Below the pieces are notes generated by a model. That model was not told where the DNA came from, made no database searches, and was given only the letters and a program-made list of their open reading frames with translations. This document shows positions 23,623 to 25,108 of a stretch of DNA of 25,108 nucleotides, in pieces (the stretch's first letter is position 1; every line of letters begins with the position of its first letter). The DNA lies in the NCBI GenBank assembly GCA_035627915.1, contig DASPKT010000194.1, positions 1 through 25,108 of the forward strand, read 5' to 3'. The translations under genes were made by a program, and so were the position numbers. The stretch comes from DASPKT01 sp035627915 (GTDB lineage: Bacteria > Pseudomonadota > Alphaproteobacteria > Azospirillales > Azospirillaceae).

Positions 23623-25108
23623 ATGACACGACGCAAGGGAACCGCGCGCCTCGCCGCGGGCACGCTGATCGCCGCCGGCATGCTGGGCACGCCCGGCGTG
23701 GACGCGCGGGCCGACGCGGCGGCGGAAGGGGAGATCGTCGTCATCGGCGTGGCGCCGGCGGGCGCCGGCATCCCTCTGGCACGGGTCCCGGCCAACGTCC
23801 AGGTGCTGTCGTCGGAAGAGGTCGGCCGCCCCGGCGCCGAGAACCTGTCGGAGGGCCTGTCGCGCCGGCTGGGCGCGGTGTCGGCCGTTGACTCTCTCGG
23901 CAACCCCTTGCAGCAGGGGGTGACCCTGCGTGGCTTCACCGCCGCCCCGGCCCTGGGCGAGCCGCAGGGCGTCGCCGTCTACCAGGGGCACATGCGCGCC
24001 AACGAGGCGTTCGGCGACGTGGTGCAGTGGGACCTGCTGCCGGTGTTCGCCGTCGACGGCGTGCAGGTGGTGCCGGGCTCCAGCCCCACCTACGGGCTGA
24101 ACGCCATCGGCGGATCGGTGGAACTCACCATGAAGGACGGGTTCCGGGCGCCCGGCGCCCGCGCCGAGGGCGCGCTCGGCTCATTCGGCCGCCGCTCCGC
24201 CGTGGCGGAGGCGGGCGGCTCGGACGGGGCCTTCGGCTGGTACGCCGGCGCCGACTGGGTGCGCGACCGCGGCTGGCGCGACCGCAGCCCCAGCCGCATC
24301 CGGCGCGCCCACGCCGATGTCGCCTGGCGTGGCGGCGCCTCGGAGCTGGGCCTCGGCCTGACCGGGGCGGCGTCGGAGCTGTCCGGCAACGGCCCCGCCC
24401 CGGCCGACCTGCTGGCCGAGGACCGCGACGCCGTCTTCACCTATCCCGACCGCACCGACAGCCGGCTGTTCGCCGCGGCGCTGCGCGGCAGCACGGAAGT
24501 GGCGGAGGGAATGGTCCTCCAGGGCGGCGCCTTCCACCGGCGCCTCAGGCGCGGCACCGTCAACGGCGACCAGGCCGAGTTCGAGGAGTGCGGGGAGTTC
24601 GTCGGCCTGGTCCCCGGCTTCACCGCGCCCGACGGCGCCCTCTGCTTCGGCGCCGAGGTCGAGGAGGAGGAGGACGGCGTCGAGGTCGAGGGCGAGCCGG
24701 AGGTTCTGCTGGACCCCTCCGGCGCCCCCGTCCTCGACCTGGAGGAGGAGCCCGACGCCGTCTTCAACACCACCCGCACCCGCACCCGCACCTGGGGCGC
24801 CAGCGGCCAGCTGGTGTGGACCGGCAGCCTGGCCGGGCGGGAGAACGTGCTGGTCCTGGGCGGCACCGCCGACCACGCGCGGACCGGCTATGCCAGCGGT
24901 TCCAGCCTGGGCACGCTGGGGGAGGACCGGGGTGTGGACAGCCTGGACGTCGGGATCGGCAACGATGCCTTCAATGTCGGGCTGAAGACCCGCAGCCTGC
25001 TGCTGGGCGCCTATGCCAGCGACACCTGGTCGGTGACGCCGGAGCTGCACCTGTCCGGCGCCCTGCGCTGGAACGGGGCCGACCTGAAGCTGCGCGACCG
25101 GATCGGCA
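23623..25108 (+). CDS. TonB-dependent outer-membrane receptor (5' part; 3' end outside window)
   Basis: At least 495 codons, open to the window edge. ATG at 23623 has a GGGGGAG site about 8 bases upstream. A signal peptide (residues 1-29, TRRKGTARL then AAGTLIAAGMLGTPG) is followed by a TonB-box-like segment, EGEIVVIGVAP. The plug domain follows (about 45-175: VPANVQVLSSEEV, ENLSEGLSRRLGAVS, GVTLRGF, GVAVYQG, VQVVPGSSPTYGLNAIGGSV), then the start of the beta-barrel. Around residues 323-378 there is a Cys pair (C323, C341) and a very acidic stretch (EVEEEEDGVEVEGEPE), most likely in an extracellular loop. These receptors import siderophores, cobalamin or other scarce nutrients using TonB energy. 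The substrate is not evident, and I see no clear Fur box upstream. Confidence 0.93.
   Translation, partial: MTRRKGTARLAAGTLIAAGMLGTPGVDARADAAAEGEIVVIGVAPAGAGIPLARVPANVQVLSSEEVGRPGAENLSEGLSRRLGAVSAVDSLGNPLQQGVTLRGFTAAPALGEPQGVAVYQGHMRANEAFGDVVQWDLLPVFAVDGVQVVPGSSPTYGLNAIGGSVELTMKDGFRAPGARAEGALGSFGRRSAVAEAGGSDGAFGWYAGADWVRDRGWRDRSPSRIRRAHADVAWRGGASELGLGLTGAASELSGNGPAPADLLAEDRDAVFTYPDRTDSRLFAAALRGSTEVAEGMVLQGGAFHRRLRRGTVNGDQAEFEECGEFVGLVPGFTAPDGALCFGAEVEEEEDGVEVEGEPEVLLDPSGAPVLDLEEEPDAVFNTTRTRTRTWGASGQLVWTGSLAGRENVLVLGGTADHARTGYASGSSLGTLGEDRGVDSLDVGIGNDAFNVGLKTRSLLLGAYASDTWSVTPELHLSGALRWNGADLKLRDRIG

Overview
This is a very GC-rich window with strong third-position G/C bias. Its gene content fits an alphaproteobacterium, most plausibly Rhodospirillales/Azospirillaceae (Azospirillum or Skermanella-like). 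That placement is inference: no rRNA or taxonomic marker is present. I see no tRNA, rRNA, CRISPR array, insertion sequence or phage gene.

Layout. (1) Positions 1-8314, minus strand: the first ~2,770 codons of one giant secreted RTX-type repeat protein. From the N terminus it has a DUF4347 domain, two blocks of nine 'ELWVTDGT' repeats, many Ig/Calx-beta/cadherin-like domains, a proline-rich linker and glycine/aspartate RTX repeats. The 3' end lies outside the window. (2) 8315-8740: a divergent regulatory region with two similar A+T-rich palindromes, one facing each operon. (3) 8741-14182, plus strand: four overlapping, translationally coupled genes, each a TPR protein with a GT9/GT41-like glycosyltransferase half. 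(4) 16621-14231, minus strand, convergent on the previous group: a coupled three-gene operon for a small cytidylyltransferase, a YggS/PLPBP-like protein with its PLP lysine replaced by glutamate, and a TPR plus LicD/fukutin-type phosphotransferase. (5) 16938-17399: a small exported protein of unknown function. (6) 17691-22114: a two-gene cytosolic NAD-dependent molybdenum/tungsten formate dehydrogenase (NuoE-NuoF fusion beta subunit, then NuoG/FdhF-like alpha subunit). (7) 22146-22397, minus: a small exported protein. (8) 22728-23366: a Thr/Gly/Ala-rich lipoprotein with an internal duplication. (9) 23623 to the window end: the N-terminal part of a TonB-dependent outer-membrane receptor.

How the parts may work together. 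The first 16.6 kb reads as a cell-surface module. A giant Ca-binding, probably type I-secreted adhesin sits head-to-head with four TPR-glycosyltransferases, next to a CDP-alcohol synthesis and transfer pair (cytidylyltransferase plus LicD). The working hypothesis is glycosylation, with optional phospho-alcohol decoration, of the adhesin or of a surface glycan. This rests on gene neighbourhood and family knowledge only. The second part is a metabolic formate-oxidation operon followed by small envelope genes and a TonB receptor, with no visible functional link to the first part.
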